From contig CM074695.1 of the NCBI GenBank assembly GCA_037367355.1, positions 1,550,001 through 1,614,000 on the forward strand: 64,000 nucleotides of DNA. The letters are read 5' to 3'. This DNA comes from Neoscytalidium dimidiatum (Eukaryota; Ascomycota; Dothideomycetes; Botryosphaeriales; Botryosphaeriaceae). Positions within the stretch are counted from its first letter, which is position 1; each line of letters opens with the position of its first letter. This document shows positions 24,290 to 35,153 of the stretch, piece by piece. Made by a program: the position numbers and the translations under genes. The notes below the pieces were generated by a model, which was not told the origin of the DNA, made no database searches, and saw only the letters and a list, made by a program, of their open reading frames with translations.

Positions 24290-26888
24290 CGTTGCTCAGC
24301 TTGAGACTCGGCTCATCCTGGCAACCAAGGAGACGCGCGAATCTGTCGTAGCTGGCAATTCAGCGGCGTTTGATGGATCACCAGGATGCTAGGGCTGGCT
24401 CGGCGATTTTAGCATGTACGAAGGACCAGTATGAATGGTGAAGCGGGAAGTATGTCATGGAAGATGCTGGAGAACAATGCCAGCGAGGCAGCGCTGAATC
24501 GCCCGCATCTGCTTAGAGAGAAGCGTTAGGGAATTTCAGCCAAAGACATAGTCCAACCAAGCAAGGTGGCTTGCCCGGAAGCGCAACGAGCACCCGCCAA
24601 GACCTGCAGATTTAGTGGCTTTTTCGCTGCGTAGTATTGAGGTGAAGTCGCGCGTCGGGCTTACCGATGTACCGCGGATGAGTGAAGCAGCGAGACACCA
24701 GACTGAAATTGCTTCGTCGCAATATCCATGAAGCAGACAATTAGAGCAGAAATAGATGTCAAGGGCGGGGAAGCACATGTCGAGTCTACGCAGATATACA
24801 TGTCACGATCGGCTATGTGGGCTGTAATGGTGATGGGGATTTTGACAGAATGCTAGTAGGGAATGTTTTGGAAAATGGCGCCACGACGAGAGATCGACGG
24901 GAGTACTTCCTGAGTCTTGGCCTGTTCGTGGATGGTACAGGGCTGCAGAGCTTACGCAAACGACAAGCTTTCTCCATCTCTTTCAGGCGAGGAGTCGGTA
25001 GACGACAGTGGCTGCAACTTGTCTCAGATATACACGTACGGAAAGGGGGACGAATGCGGCAGAGGTGGAGAGTCATTTGACGCTGGCGCCCTTGCAGCAA
25101 CGCTTCGCAGGCGAGATGGTCTAGACTCGCAACGCACACAACTTTGTCGGAAGGGCCCCTGCATTTGGAGATACAGGTGGATAGCGGGAGGCGGTGGATG
25201 GGTAGGTAGGTTCGGGAAGCTTAGGAGCTGTGGAATGTGAAAGCAAAGTGGAATGGTTTATGAGGCGAAACACACAATTCTGGCACGAGCCGGCGAACGC
25301 AACCACACGCGTTCAATTGGGATGGAGGCATGACGGGCGGGGGAGAGGTCGGGAATGTTTTCACGCGGGTTCAATTGCTGAGTTGGGATGCGGCGGAGTA
25401 GACGGATTCCCAAGGCTAGAGAAGGGCAAGATGGTGGCAAGAAATTGGCCGAGGCGTTGAAGGGAGAGAGAGACGAGTGAGTCTTGAGGAAAGAGCCTGG
25501 CATGACTAATGCGCTAGGCAGTAGCAGAAGTGGTGGCCGCACCCTTCGACGCGCCCGACTCTCGCCCTTCTCTCACGTCACTCAGCGCACACTCCGCACC
25601 CGTTACGATATACATTATACCAACATGTATCATGGGCAGTCATCAGTTCCGCTGATTCTGCGCCTGGTGATGTTCTCCATCCAATGTAAGCGAGCGGCCG
25701 TGCAAGCTAAATTCTGCTTTCTCACTTTCGCCTAGCCACCCACTTGCTTTTGCCTGTTCCCCCATTCACTTCTGACCGTCACACGGATTTGGACCGCGAT
25801 CCACTGTCGTTCTCACTGCTCTTGTCTGCGGAAACTGTTCCTGGTAGTGGTGGAATCTCACGCGCCCCGACGATTGCATTTTGCGGCGGCCCCTCGAGTA
25901 TCGCTACCGAGCCGTTGAAGACCACATCTGTGACCATCACCATTAGCTTTCTCTCTCACTATTTCAAACAACTCACAATTCTTGTCCCTGAGAACATTTT
26001 CCTTGGGCTTTTTCTTGTTGTCTGACATGGCGACGTGATACTCGGCCTGTTCGGTTTCTGCGCGTCCTTCCACGTATGCTGAGAGAATCTCCTTCGTCAT
26101 TTCTCCTTAACTCTCTCTGGATAATCCTAAACCCCTTCTCTCTTATGTATTAAAGCGTTTGTAATTCGATCTAGAATTATCCTCCGTCATTTTTACGTCA
26201 ACGCCCCACTTGAACCTTTGTCAAGTTATCCCGACGTGAAACCCTGAAATGCATGTCTCTGCCAAGATCATCACCACTAAGCTAGTTGACGTCCAGTCTG
26301 GCCCCCAACATGTGATCCTCACGCCTTATACTTAATAAATATCCTATCGGTCAATGTCCGTGGTCTGACAAGCCTACAGGAGCTGACGCATTCACCGGCA
26401 TATTCTGGATTTGCTCGAAGAAGGGCCCTCCGTCCCCAGAGAACCATTGAAATTTTACACGGCAGAATAATGTGTATATACTTACGGATCAAGAAGTATA
26501 ATGTGACCAAAGGGGCGTAGATTCGTGGACAAAAGTCCAGCTGGCATGAGTACCGTGCTCGTTAAAAGTCATATCATGGGAAACAGGCCATGGCCCATTC
26601 CATTTTTGACGACTGATCTCCCCGGGAAGGCGTTGATTTAGCGGCTTAGAGCACTTTATTCAGTTGGAGGATCTCTTACTAGACTTTCCGGCGGTAGTAG
26701 AGGCTCTTGTACTTCTGACCAGGGGCCATACCAAGGGTCCCGACTACGCACAGTCCTACCCGCCCATTTCACTTGAGATACTTCCAACTGCACGTAGAAT
26801 ATATGAATCGTGGGCTGGCCCAACTCTTCGGATCCAGAATCGAGCGGCCCGAAGAACGTTGCTTACATTCGACGACCTAATCTTCGCC
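24290..26888. other. 2.6 kb intergenic region
   Basis: Holds the histidine kinase promoter and the upstream region of the zinc-knuckle gene. A minus-strand frame at 25858-26100 (80 codons, starting MTKEILSAYVEGRAE) and short plus-strand frames around 25620-25740 are not supported by any family. The frame of the zinc-knuckle gene stays open back to about 26664 without an ATG, so an upstream exon cannot be excluded. Confidence 0.45.
24296..24316 (-). promoter_or_regulatory. six-codon upstream ORF before the histidine kinase
   Basis: ATG AGC CGA GTC TCA AGC TGA lies on the kinase strand and ends 6 nt before the predicted kinase start codon, in the same frame. If it is in the transcript it could reduce translation of the kinase. 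Whether the transcript begins upstream of it is unknown. Confidence 0.35.
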
Positions 26889-27199
26889 ATGCAGCCCGAA
26901 CAATCCTCGCCTCAGGTTCCGACTCAGGAAACCCAGGCGGAGCAAAACCAGGCCCAACCCGACAGCCAGACGCAGCTCTACATATTCCTCAACAACGCCC
27001 GGAACTGCAACATAAGGACCGACATGACCATCCCGCCGGAAGTCCTTCCCCACCTGCCTCCCGTCCCCCGCACCTCCGCCGCATGGCCAATGCAGGGCAA
27101 CAGCCGCGTTTTCACCCCCCGCGCTTCCCAACATGCCGACAACCAATACACCGTCTGGCCGAACCCAGGTTGGCAGCAGAACTGGCACCCAGGCTTCGT

Positions 27200-27239
<40 letters not shown>

Positions 27240-27989
27240 GGGCCCTCCTTCTTCAGCCCGCAGCATCACCCGCAGATGGTGCAGACCGGCAGCTGGTGGC
27301 AGGCTCCCCAGCAGGCCCCGCCAGCCGCCCATGCCCAACCGGATGCCGCCTACGGCACCGCGAGCTCCGTCCCGCTCGTCCCCTACCAGACGGGCCCAGT
27401 CCACCCGCACCCGCCAGCCTACCGGCCCGCCGCCGCCTTCCCCCAGCCGCCGCCCCCGATCAGCTACTTCCAGCCGCAGCCCGTCGTCCCGCCCCAACCC
27501 TTCGTCCAGCCGGCCGCCCCCTTCGTCCCTCCTGCCCCCACCGACGTCGTCCCGCCCTGGGTCCGGCCCCTCGCCCCGGGCGAGCGGCGCCGCGGCGTCG
27601 ACGGCGCCCCGCTGCCGGACGAGGAGTACCGCCGGCGGCGCGAGAACGGGCTGTGCGTGTACTGCGGCACGTGCGGGCACTACGCGCGGTGCTGTCTGCT
27701 GGAGTGGGAGAAGCAGCGGCGGAGGTGGGTGAGGGAAGGGGCGGAGGCGAATGCTGCTGCTGCTGCTCCTGCTGCTGCTGCTACTGCTGCTACTGCTACT
27801 GACGTCGTCGGGGCGGATGGTGAGGTCACTGGGGAAGACTATGAGGTCGTGGACAGGGAGGATGCTGTTTCAGTGCAGCATCGCGATTCAGCGGTGGAGA
27901 TCAAGGATGGCGTACAGGGCGAGGAGGGTGAGGTGGCACCGGGGGGTCAGGAGCATTGTGAGACTGTGGAGCCTGCGCCTGAAGCTTAG
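26889..27989 (+). CDS. Gln/Pro-rich protein with a CCHC zinc knuckle
   Basis: A single frame gives 366 aa from the first in-frame ATG (MQPEQSSPQVPTQETQ). The N-terminal half is Gln/Pro-rich and contains an uninterrupted poly-Gln run encoded by CAG codons (27199-27231). At residues about 235-275 a charged helix (RRGVDGAPLPDEEYRRRREN) leads into GLCVYCGTCGHYARCC, a C-x2-C-x4-H-x4-C zinc knuckle, followed by a basic segment, an Ala run (GCT repeats, about 27752-27800) and an acidic tail. Zinc knuckles of this type bind single-stranded nucleic acid. The RRRENGLC-YCG context closely resembles the nucleocapsid part of fungal LTR-retroelement Gag, but no capsid, protease or polymerase sequence is nearby. 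It may be a co-opted Gag fragment or a separate RNA-binding protein. Function unknown. Confidence 0.72.
27199..27231 (+). repeat. CAG repeat encoding poly-Gln
   Basis: About eleven CAG codons followed by CAA CAG inside the zinc-knuckle gene; a likely length-variable site. Confidence 0.9.
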
Positions 27990-28439
27990 TTGTGGTTGGA
28001 GGAGGGTTGGAGGGTTTTCTTGATTGTTTTTTTTTCCTTCTTCTTGATACGTCTGTCGGCTTTATGGTCAGAGACGAGGTATAACTGTCGGCTATCTGAG
28101 AGTTTGGCCTTATGTATTTGGGTTCCCTGGTCTTTCCTTGCTGTTACTTCTCTCAGCGTTTCTCTGGATTCCCTAACTTTCCTGTTCTGCGTTCTGCATT
28201 TCAATCAGCTGCTGGCAGTTGGCATCCGGAATTTCTTTGCACTGTTGTGGACTGTTAATATGCTTGCGCTCCTCTCTAATTTCATTTATTCTGTATAGAA
28301 TGTAGAAATCGATCGATATGCGTCATATGTAAGCTCTATCCTGTATTCTATCTGATTCTCTTACAATCGTGTGAAGATCCTGCTTCGTACACCTTTCAGA
28401 TCAGCTTCCGGAACGGAGTCCAGCAAGCAGAGAGTCGGA
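27990..28439. other. intergenic, convergent 3' flanks
   Basis: A 450-bp T-rich spacer between the stops of the zinc-knuckle gene (+) and the flavin-reductase-like gene (-). No gene seen. Confidence 0.6.
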
Positions 28440-29514
28440 TTACTGCCCTTCCACTTTCGGCAACTTCAGCTTCTCCGCATCATCGGATTTCACCTTCGTC
28501 TCGAAATCGGGTCTAGGCAGCTCTAGCACCTCGACAACGCGTCCGTACGAGATGCCGCCCAGCCTGGACATGGGACGCAGAACCTGCACGCAACACGTCA
28601 GCAAACACGACGATGAAAAAAAAAAAAAAGGAAGGGGGGACGCGTTGTTTGGGTACTCACCTGCGGGTCCAACAGGCTTCTCTGCTCATTCACCGCGTCC
28701 TCCCTCGCCCAGAATCTCACACCCTCCACAATGGCCAGAACACCCGTCTTCTTCCCCGGCGTGGCGCGGCTCTCAAACTCCTCGGTCTTGTAGAGCTTGG
28801 CCTCAACGGAGAAAATGGCCTCCTTAACGCGCGATGCTTTGACGACGGTGCAAGGGGCGGCATGCAAGCCAGTCAGAGCCCACTCGGAGATACCGAAGGG
28901 GGCATTGATACTGGCAGCATTGGCGGCCTCGATGTAGTGCTCGGAGATGATGTTGATGGTGCACTCGCCGCTGTCACGCAGGTTGGCGAGAGAGTCCTTG
29001 GCCTGGTGCCAGCCGCCAGCGAAGCCGATGGTGAAGAGCGGCGGGTCGTGGTTGACGACGCTGAAGTAGCTGAAGGGGGCAAGATTGGAGGATGAACCTG
29101 GTGGGTATGATCAGCGTCATTGTTGCTATCCGTCCAGAGTTTTCTCATGAAGAAGATTGGGGGAAAACTGTACTCACCATCCTTTGACCTGGTGCCTATG
29201 AAGCCAATCGGGCGCGGGGTGATGGCGGAGATCAAAAGCTTGTAGTTGAAGACGGCGGGGCGACCGTCGGCGTACGGATCGATCTCGACGTGTTCCTTCT
29301 TGAGACACTCGCCGCCGTCGTTGGGACCGTCGCCGAGCTTCCAGTCCGGGTTCTTTGTCTTGATATATTCAATGGGCTTGTCTTGCCAGTCCGGCCGCGA
29401 GGCCTCGACCTTCTTGAAGTCCGGGTGGGGGTTGCGCTGGACGTGTTTTTCGTTATCCATCATGGAATTTGGGCCACCGTCGGGTGGACCAAAGTGCACT
29501 CTGCTGTCGGCCAT
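28440..29514 (-). CDS. flavin-reductase-like, FMN-binding split-barrel protein
   Basis: Three exons (29514-29178, 29097-28661, 28583-28440) give 305 aa. After about 85 hydrophilic residues comes the split-barrel core: LLISAITPRPIGFIGTRSKDG, then SSNLAPFSYFSVVNHDPPLF, GGWHQAKDSLANLRDSGECT and INIISEHYIEAANAAS, a pattern typical of the flavin-reductase-like family (Pfam Flavin_Reduct). The C-terminal exon encodes RPMSRLGGISYGRVVEV, also conserved in the family. Proteins of this type bind FMN and several reduce flavins or act as oxidoreductases; the substrate here is unknown. No signal peptide is visible, so it is probably cytosolic. The gene is divergent from the alpha/beta hydrolase gene starting at 29975. 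Intron 2 carries an A12-type run. Confidence 0.9.
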
Positions 29515-29974
29515 TGCTTTTGTGGTGATTCCTGTGAATTTTCGGATTTTCTAGGCTTCTTTCTTTCTATGGTCGAAGAGAATGTTGCTGGTGTTGCACT
29601 GCGATTATAAATGCAGAGCGAGTGGCTGGTGGGGCAAGCTTTGTGCCCGTAAGCGGCTACTGGTCGGTTCGCCAGCAGGGCGCGGATGAGGAAATCGGCA
29701 GGGAGAGCACATTAGCCGAAGATGCGCGCCGCAGAGCAGTACTTAGGACTGATTGATTCGCGCGCACCGTCGAGCGCGGGCGCGCAGAGTCAGCGACCGT
29801 CGTCATCGGACTCCCCGCCCGCTATCGATAGCGGCGCACGCGCGCGCGCGAGAGACAGAGAGAGAGAGAGAGAGGGGTAGCTTGCGCTTATCTGCGGCAC
29901 TGCAAGCGTATAGATAGACGGGACAGCATGCCTCGCTTCCATTCTGCATCGCTCGCTCATCGCCTCGATCCAAC
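29515..29974. promoter_or_regulatory. divergent promoter between flavin-reductase-like and hydrolase genes
   Basis: A 460-bp head-to-head spacer. It contains an alternating CG run (about 29837-29850) followed directly by a GA run (about 29850-29874), close to the hydrolase start. Both promoters must lie here. Confidence 0.5.
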
Positions 29975-31243
29975 ATGGCCGAATACAGCACCTTCAGGCT
30001 CGGTGATTTCAAGTTGAAGTCGGGTGTGACCATTCCCGATGCCTACATCGCCTACAAGACTTTTGGTGATCCAAGTCTGCCTGCCATCATCTACCCAAGC
30101 TGGTACTCTGGATGTACGTTTGCAGGGCACTGACTGCGATTGAAAGGCACCTTGACTGAGCAATGCTAGTGATCTCCGACAACGAGTGGCTCATTGGTGA
30201 AGACAAGACACTGAATCCAGAAAGGTACTTCATCATCATAACAGCACTGTTCGGCAATGGGCAGTCGTCCTCTCCATCCAACTCCCCGAATTTGAAGCCG
30301 TTTCCAGACGTCTTGTTCTACGACAATGTTCGGGCTCAGTATGAGCTGGTGACCAAGCATCTAGGCGTCACGCATGCGAAGGCGGTGCTTGGGTGGTCTA
30401 TGGGTGCTGGCCAGACTTACCAGTGGGCGACACAGTATCCTGATTTCATGGATTTTGTCGTACCCTTCTGCGGCTCAGCAAAGACATCTTTGCATAACCA
30501 GGTCTTCCTCGAAGGCGTCAAGTCGGCCTTGCTGGCAGCCAAGGGCGCGTCTTCAGCCGGTTCAGCCAAGGGCGAAGTTCTGGCAAAGGCGGGTGACTAT
30601 CGGTCGTGGACAGCTGAAGAGAAGAGCGTGGGTCTGAAGGCCTTCGGTCGTGGATATGCCGGCTGGGGGTTCAGCCAAGCATTTTACAGGGAGAAGCTCT
30701 ACGAAAAGGCGCTGGGCTTCAAGAGCTTGGAGGACTTCATGGTGAACTTCTGGGAGGCGTGGGCCTGCTCCAAGGGTAAAGTACCCAGGACAGCTTATGC
30801 GGGCTCGTGAAAGCTGATGCAGGCAGACCCGGAAAACCTCATGGTGATGCTGCATACATGGCAGGCAGGCGACTGCTCGGACCAGGACCCGTACAACGGG
30901 GATTTCGCGAAGGCCATGCAAGGCATCAAGGCCAAAGCGCTAGTGCTTCCCGGCAAGACAGACCTTTACTTCCCGTAAGACCCACCAGTGCACGTACACA
31001 TCAATAGCTGACGAGAAGCGCAGACCCGAGGATTCTGAAAATGAGGTCGCCAATATGCGCCCTGGTGTAGGGACAGTGGAAGCGTTCCCGTCGATCTGGG
31101 GCCACTGGGCAGGAGGTGAGTAACTGTGCCACAACTGCATCCCAAGGGCGGTATGCTGAGCCTCAATTGTAGGACCCGGCCAAAGCAAGGACGATGTGAA
31201 GTGGCTGGACCAGAAGTTGAGGTCTTTATTTGGGAGCGGATAG
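29975..31243 (+). CDS. alpha/beta hydrolase, homoserine O-acetyltransferase-like
   Basis: Five exons (29975-30113, 30170-30775, 30827-30974, 31024-31115, 31173-31243) give 351 aa. The N-terminal strands read FRLGDFKLKSGVTIPDAYIA and TFGDPSLPAIIYPSWYSG, then DNEWLIGEDKTLNPERYFII, the layout of the Met2/MetX superfamily. The nucleophile elbow is GWSMGAGQ (Ser123); the acid is probably Asp in LVLPGKTDLYFP and the base His in IWGHWAGGPG. Fungal members of this branch lack the full Met2 signature, so acetyltransferase activity should not be assumed; an esterase or other acyl transfer is possible. Intron 2 ends at the second of two AGs four bases apart (CAGGCAG); only the second keeps the frame (SKDPENLMVML). 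Likely cytosolic: no signal peptide. Confidence 0.9.
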
Positions 31244-31793
31244 GAGCGACCAGGAGGAAATGGGCGGGACCGAGCGTCGGGTTGCTCCCGTAGTATTCTG
31301 TATAAGACCGACGAGTAGCGAAATGAAAAGCGATGAAGATAGCTGAGGTGCAGCATTAATATTGGAAGCGCAGGCAGGCGGGCGGGCTGTGCGGCGGAGA
31401 TTAGCTAGGCGGGCGCAGGCAAGGCTCAGCCCTAGGCCCACCGGCAGGCGGCAGGCGGCTGGGAGGCCTGTGCGGTCGGCGGTGCGCGGCCATGAAGCGC
31501 CGCGCGCAGATGATGCCCGTGGTGCCTTGGCCTTGGCGCGAAGCTCCTCGCTCGCTTTCCGCGCACGACATTGTCTTCCTCAAACACCTCTACAAACACC
31601 TCCCACCGAGGCTATCCTGCGCATCCACCGAGTCGTCCCCTACCGGCGCCTCGGCATGCAGCTTCGCGCCTGATTTAGCCCCTCCGCCTTCACCTGCCGT
31701 ACCAGAGCTGCGCGTCACGACCATCGACCACTCCAACCGGCATAGTCGCACCTCCGCCACCCGTTTGGACGCACCCACACTGCCCGTGTCAGA
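31244..31793. promoter_or_regulatory. pap1 upstream region with overlapping upstream ORF
   Basis: 550 bp between the hydrolase stop and the pap1 start. An open frame starting with ATG at 31492 runs out of frame into pap1 and stops at 31827, 34 nt past the pap1 ATG. If transcribed, it would be an overlapping upstream ORF. No other gene is seen. Confidence 0.4.
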
Positions 31794-34022
31794 ATGGCAG
31801 GTCAATCCAACAGGCGCTGGGGCGTGACTGACCCTATATCGCGTGCGCCCCCAACCGATGCCGAGCTGGCGCTGGATGCCGCTCTTCTAGACGAGCTGCG
31901 CAGCCAGAACACTTTCGAAGCGCCTGAGGAGACGGAGAAGAGGTGCGCTCCACGATCCCGCCGCCCCAGCCCGTGCCATACTGACGAGAAGCAGAGGTGC
32001 CGCGCTGCAGACCTTGCAGAAGGCAGTGGAGGAGTTCGTTCGCCACGTTGGCCAGGTGAAGGGTCTGGCGCCGTCCGTTATCGACAATGCTGGCGGCAAG
32101 ATCTGCACTTTTGGCAGCTACCGCCTGGGGGTCTACGGTCCCGGTACGTACTCGCATTCGGTTATCATACATTCTCTAGTGCTTTCTATCTGACTTTCGC
32201 CTCCGGACTAGGCTCCGATATTGATACCCTTGTTCTCGCGCCCAAGCACGTCACTCGCGACGACTTCTTTGCCCACTTCATCAACGTCCTCGAGCGCGTG
32301 GCCCCCCCTGGCGCCATCGAGAAGTTCTCCCCCGTGCCCGATGCCTTCACTCCGATCATAAAGATGGATTTCATGGGTATTGATATCGATTTGATCTTCG
32401 CGCGCCTCGCCATTGCCTCGGTACCTCTGGATCTGGATTTGAAGGATAATAGCTTGCTTCGTGGTTTGGATGAGACAGATCTGCGCAGCGTCAACGGCAC
32501 TCGTGTGACAGACGAGGTTCTCTCCCTTGTCCCGCAGCCCAAGATCTTCAGGCAGGTTACCAGAGCCGTCAAGCTGTGGGCCCAGCGTACGTGGACAATT
32601 CCAGGTTGTAGCTACGCTAAACTGACAGATTAATCAGGTCGCGCCATCTATGCCAACATCGTCGGCTTCCCTGGTGGTATTGCCTGGGCTATGATGGTAG
32701 CGCGCATTTGCCAATTGTATCCCATGGCTTGCGCCGCCGTTGTTCTGGGACGTTTCTTCTACCTGATGAGCACGTGGCCCTGGCCGCGTCCTATCATGCT
32801 GAAAGAAATCGAGGATGGCCCTCTGCAGGTTCGCGTCTGGAACCCTCAAATCTACCCTGGAGACAAGCGTCATCTGATGCCCATCATCACCCCTGCCTAC
32901 CCGTCCATGTGCGCGACGCATAATATCACACACTCGACCCAGAAGGTTATCAGGCGCGAGCTACTGCGGGCCAGCCAGATCACCAGCGACATCCTGGCCG
33001 AGAAGAGGCGTTGGAAGGACCTCTTCGACAAGCACACTTTCTTCACTCAGGACTTCAAGTACTATCTTAGTATCGTTGCCGCTAGCAACGACAAGGAGGC
33101 ACACGATAACTGGAGTAGCTCCGTGGAGTCGAAGGTTCGCAAGCTTGTCGGACTCATTGAGCAATCCCCTGCGGAGGACGTCGAATTGGCCCAGCCTTTC
33201 AACAAGGGGTTCAAGCGAGTCCATCATTGCAGGACCGAAGAGGAAAAGGAAGAGATCCTTCAAGGCAGCGTGAAGTATGTAGTCAAGACTGACACCACTA
33301 ACGAGGCCAATGGCATGCTCCAGGACATTGGTGCCTCGGGTGCGGCAGACAAGCTCAACCTGACCAACGGAGACGTCGATGGCGAGGCCAATGGCAAGGA
33401 CGAGAACGGAGACAGCCAAATCACGGTCTACACCACCAATTTCTACATCGGAATCGAGCTGAAGCCAGGTGGGTGGATTAGAGAGCCAACGCCCGTGGGA
33501 TAATTAACATTGTACAGGAGCCAAATCGCTCGACATCTCCTACGCTGTTTCCGAGTTCAAGCGCCTCTGCACTGAATGGGCTAACTACGACCAAAACCTT
33601 CATTCGATTCGAATTGTTCACACGAGAAGGTAAGGTTCCTTTTATTGACGCGGCAGCAGGTGGACCATTTGCGATACTGATGCTACACAGCTACGATCTT
33701 CCGGACGACTGCTTCGAGGCCGGCGAAACGAAGCCGACAAAGGTTAAGAAGACCAAGACGACAAAGAAGCGCTCCCACCGCGAAGCTGGAATGGAGGTCA
33801 GTCATGGAAGAAAGCCCGATCCTGTTGGCACGCCGCCTGTGAAAGTTTCGCAGCTCTTCTGCCGAGAAGAGTCCTCGATTGAGTCGCTCGGGCTAGGTTG
33901 CTCCGAGCACACAGGTCTCTTACTGATATGACGCTTACACTGTACAGGAACCCGGATCGCAGAACGCCGCAAAGCGTCGCCACTCGTCGAACGGAGAGGC
34001 AGTGGCAACTCCCGCCGGCTGA
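31794..34022 (+). CDS. pap1: poly(A) polymerase Pap1
   Basis: Seven exons (31794-31942, 31995-32143, 32212-32586, 32638-33468, 33518-33629, 33691-33796, 33948-34022) give 598 aa. The start MAGQSNRRWGVTDPISRAPP is the family N-terminus. The nucleotidyltransferase signature is GGKICTFGSYRLGVYGPGSD; catalytic Asps are Asp102 and Asp104 (GSDID) and Asp159 (GIDIDLIF). The central domain has GFPGGIAWAMMVARICQLYP and WPWPRPIMLKEIEDGPL; the RNA-binding domain includes MPIITPAYPSMCATHNIT. The C-terminus is short, Lys-rich (KKTKTTKKRSHRE) and probably carries the nuclear localisation signal. Pap1 adds poly(A) tails within the cleavage and polyadenylation factor. The start of exon 2 (residues just after ETEKR) is the least certain junction. 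Length is close to yeast Pap1 (568 aa). Confidence 0.96.
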
Positions 34023-35153
34023 GCTCAGCACCAAGGTGTAGTTTGAGCGCTGACCGCCTTTCTCGAAGTGGTGACTCGAGCAGATGCCTGATTGATTGAA
34101 CTTTGAAGACAGGTCGCACCTATTTTGCACGTTCTCCAGCGTCCTCGCGCCGAGCCTCGTCACCTCACGACTGAGCGATGATCAAGCCGGAGCTTACCAT
34201 CTGTGACTGGATTCCAGGTTTGTGTCATCTCGATTGACTAACCAAAAAAGATGCGAGATGGAAACCGGCCATTTCTGGGCGCGGGTTGCTTGTTTGCTTT
34301 GCTTTCGGAAAACCACTAAAACCTCCACAAAACGACGTCGGCAGAGGTTTTGGGATCTCTTTCAGTAATCAGCACGGGTGGGTTGCTTTCTTCCTGTTTC
34401 GTACGGCTAGACCATGGGTGTAACGGAGCCGAGGATGCATGATTAGCATGGCGGAGGGCGTTCTCCTTAATACTGGATCATCAGGACGACAGAAGTATCC
34501 GCGAGGGTACGAGCAGATTGCCCTTTTTCTGATTTCATGCAGAGAGCCATAGCTGTCCTGGATAGTGACAGTTATGTAGATAGCTTTGCACTAATTGATT
34601 CCGATTTGAGGGGCCTACGGGCCCCAGGATCTTAACATAACATCGCGCCACCTGAGACAGTGAACATCAGGCGAACGAAGAGCATTCACTCCGAAGACCA
34701 TGACACGCTAGATGCAGTTATCGATAAGGCGGGATCTAATTTTGGAGGGCTCTCATTCGCCGACGTCGATCGCCGTTGCGTCATTAGGGCCCCGGCCCTC
34801 TCTCCGTTGACGTCTGTTGACCGCATACCCAACCAAGCGTGGGCCCAGAGAGAATATCCCCAGATGATGCGCAGCCGGTACGCCAGATACGCGATGGATG
34901 CGACTATGTCTCGCCTGAGAGGCCCGTTCTCTAGGCCTTAGACAACTTCACCTGCACCTTCTACTGTATTCAATCTGTGGTGAAGTCATTCTACTCGTTT
35001 GCACGTCATCTGTGGTCATAGAAGACCGTACATCCGTGCTGTTACGCCAATATCCTCCGAATTGAGACAAGGGAGGTATCAAAGAGGCTGCAATGGACCA
35101 TACAACAAACGCCTCGTCCCTTCCCACCACAGCCGATCGCGAGGACCATAAAA
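34023..35153. other. 1.1 kb intergenic region
   Basis: 3' flank of pap1 and promoter of the next gene. The frame at 34660-34941 shows no family signature. Nothing else recognised. Confidence 0.5.

Noticed and set aside
26810..27802. 330-codon frame in another plus frame and a 267-codon antisense frame over the zinc-knuckle gene
   Set aside because: Both are low-complexity translations of the same GC-rich repeats; only the frame with the CCHC motif has a domain.
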